Origin: an uncultured Christensenellaceae bacterium
GTDB lineage: Bacteria > Bacillota > Clostridia > Christensenellales > UBA1242
Length of the DNA stretch: 5,569 bases
Assembly (NCBI GenBank): GCA_949902685.1
Contig: CATLDS010000046.1
Coordinates: 1-5,569 of the forward strand
Direction: 5' to 3'
Shown here: in pieces, positions 4,272-5,569 of the stretch
Layout of the letters: the number at the start of each line of letters is the position of its first letter
Numbering within the stretch: position 1 is the first letter of the stretch
Made by a program: the position numbers and the translations under genes
The notes under the pieces: model-generated
What the model was told of the DNA's origin: nothing
Seen by the model: only the letters and a program-made list of their open reading frames with translations
Database searches by the model: none

Positions 4272-5569
4272 TTAATCATCTAGTTTAAGTATAGTTACAA
4301 ACGCTTCACTAGGTAACTCTACACTACCGAGGCGACGCATACGCTTCTTACCCTCTTTCTGTTTCTCGAGGAGTTTTCGTTTACGAGTGACGTCACCGCC
4401 ATAGCACTTGGCTAGCACATCCTTTCGTACCGCTGATATGGTCTCTCTCGCTATTACTTTACCTCCAATAACAGCCTGAATTGGTATCTCAAATAGATGT
4501 CGTGGAATGACAGTCTTCAACTTCTCACACAGTGACCTACCTCGAGGATAAGCTTTATCCTTATGGACTATGATTGAGAGAGCGTCGCATATTTCACCGT
4601 TCAATAAAATATCCATCTTAACAAGTTCACTTTCTTGATAACCCGAGAGTTCGTAGTCCATACTAGCATAACCTTTGCTAATAGACTTGATTTTATCGAA
4701 GAAATCATACACTATCTCATTCAATGGCATGGTGTATACTAATTTCGTTCTATTCGCATCTATATACTGCATATCATGATACACCCCACGCCTATCAGCG
4801 CATAAATCCATAATACCACCTAAATATTCTTTAGGTGTGATAATCTCCATTTTAACAACAGGCTCTTCCATTCTAGATATACTAGCCATTGGTGGCATTT
4901 CACTAGGGTTAGTGACATCATATTCTTTGCCTTTATTGTCGTATATTTTATACTCAACACTTGGTGCTGTAGTAATAATATCAAGATTGAATTCTCGCTC
5001 AAGTCGTTCGGTGATAATCTCCATATGAAGTAAACCTAAGAAGCCACATCTATAGCCGTGACCTAATGCAAGCGAAGTCTCCTTAGTAAAATGTAGGCTC
5101 GCATCATTAAGTTTCAATTTTTCTAGAGCGTCCGTTAATTCTTGATATTTATCTCCATCTAGTGGGAATATACCGCAGAATACCACACTTGTAGCCTCTT
5201 TATAACCATCGAGCGGTTTATCTATAGGATTATTTTTATGTGTAATAGTGTCACCCACTTTAGTATCACATACATTCTTAATAGATGCCGCAATATATCC
5301 TACATCGCCAGCCCGCAGTGACTGAGTCTCCACCAGTTGAGGTTTGTATACCCCAACCTCTGTTACTGTAAATGATTTCTTGGTCTGCATGAACAATATC
5401 TCATCGCCAACCTTAACTTCTCCGTCAAAGATACGCACCATACTGACAGCACCTTTGTAACTATCGTAGTAACTATCAAATATAAGTGCTTTTAATGGTT
5501 TATCTTCCTCGCCTTTAGGACTTGGTACGTATTTAACTACCGCATCAAGTACTGTATCGATATTAAGAC
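4272..5569 (-). CDS. lepA: LepA / elongation factor 4, C-terminal 431 residues (5' end outside the window)
   Basis: The reading frame is open to the window edge (complete codons from 5567) and ends at TAA 4274-4272. LepA is a ribosome-associated GTPase of the EF-G class, implicated in translation under stress and in ribosome assembly. Full-length LepA is about 600 residues, so roughly the first 170, including most of the GTPase domain, are missing here. Visible in order, numbering from the window edge: the barrel domain beginning [15 protein letters not shown] (25-39), the domain III motif [14 protein letters not shown] (171-184) with [10 protein letters not shown] (200-209), the EF-G C-terminal fold around [12 protein letters not shown] (234-245), and the LepA-specific C-terminal domain with [18 protein letters not shown] (387-404) and [13 protein letters not shown] (411-423). 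The internal ATG at 5441 is not the start, since conserved LepA sequence continues upstream of it. Confidence 0.97.
   Translation of the reverse strand, partial: LNIDTVLDAVVKYVPSPKGEEDKPLKALIFDSYYDSYKGAVSMVRIFDGEVKVGDEILFMQTKKSFTVTEVGVYKPQLVETQSLRAGDVGYIAASIKNVCDTKVGDTITHKNNPIDKPLDGYKEATSVVFCGIFPLDGDKYQELTDALEKLKLNDASLHFTKETSLALGHGYRCGFLGLLHMEIITERLEREFNLDIITTAPSVEYKIYDNKGKEYDVTNPSEMPPMASISRMEEPVVKMEIITPKEYLGGIMDLCADRRGVYHDMQYIDANRTKLVYTMPLNEIVYDFFDKIKSISKGYASMDYELSGYQESELVKMDILLNGEICDALSIIVHKDKAYPRGRSLCEKLKTVIPRHLFEIPIQAVIGGKVIARETISAVRKDVLAKCYGGDVTRKRKLLEKQKEGKKRMRRLGSVELPSEAFVTILKLDD

Noticed and set aside
4272..5441. LepA starting at the ATG at 5441
   Set aside because: Conserved LepA sequence ([15 protein letters not shown]) continues in frame upstream of that ATG to the window edge, so it is an internal Met.

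Overview
The window is a stretch of an AT-rich bacterial chromosome. All genes are on the minus strand, so transcription runs from high to low coordinates. In that direction the order is lepA (3' part), an unrecognised gene, hemW, a second unrecognised gene, hrcA, grpE, and the first 21 codons of dnaK. The order lepA - hemW - hrcA - grpE - dnaK is the arrangement known from Bacillus subtilis and many Bacillota. Together with the CIRCE-type operator, Gram-positive-style sigma-A promoters and strong GGAGG ribosome binding sites, this points to a low-GC Bacillota, possibly Clostridia. I cannot name a genus. TGA is used as a stop (hrcA), so the genetic code is the standard bacterial one.

Layout, in the direction of transcription. 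Positions 5569-4272 hold the C-terminal 431 residues of LepA/EF4. Just past its stop a consensus promoter (4268-4240) serves a 182-residue protein of unknown function (4209-3661), which ends in an intrinsic terminator whose stem contains the stop codon. The terminator's T-tract runs straight into the hemW promoter (3637-3609). The hemW start codon lies only 7 nt after the -10 box and has no Shine-Dalgarno sequence, so hemW is probably read from a leaderless mRNA. A further promoter (2450-2423) precedes a 152-residue unknown protein (2397-1939), followed by a clean terminator (1926-1900).

The heat-shock operon then begins: AT-rich upstream DNA, a TTGACA-N17-TAAAAT promoter, a CIRCE operator with one mismatch placed at the expected transcription start, then hrcA, grpE and dnaK. 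HrcA would bind CIRCE and repress its own operon. GrpE is the nucleotide exchange factor for the DnaK encoded next to it.

The most striking feature is in GrpE. Its C-terminal two thirds are an ordinary GrpE, but residues 15-73 form a tail with 18 cysteines and 19 acidic residues, built mainly from C-x3-C-x-C units. The strong ribosome binding site at the GTG start and the overlap with the hrcA stop indicate that this tail is really translated. It resembles a metallothionein-like or thiol-switch module fused to a core chaperone cofactor. Other points of interest are an imperfect tandem duplication of the hrcA promoter/operator, an odd hrcA start region with an in-frame 4-codon mini-ORF, the leaderless hemW, and two unknown genes with their own promoters placed inside a conserved gene order. 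No RNA genes, mobile elements or CRISPR arrays are visible, and there is no gene-free stretch over 300 bases. The longest is 158 bases (1781-1938), which holds the hrcA control region.
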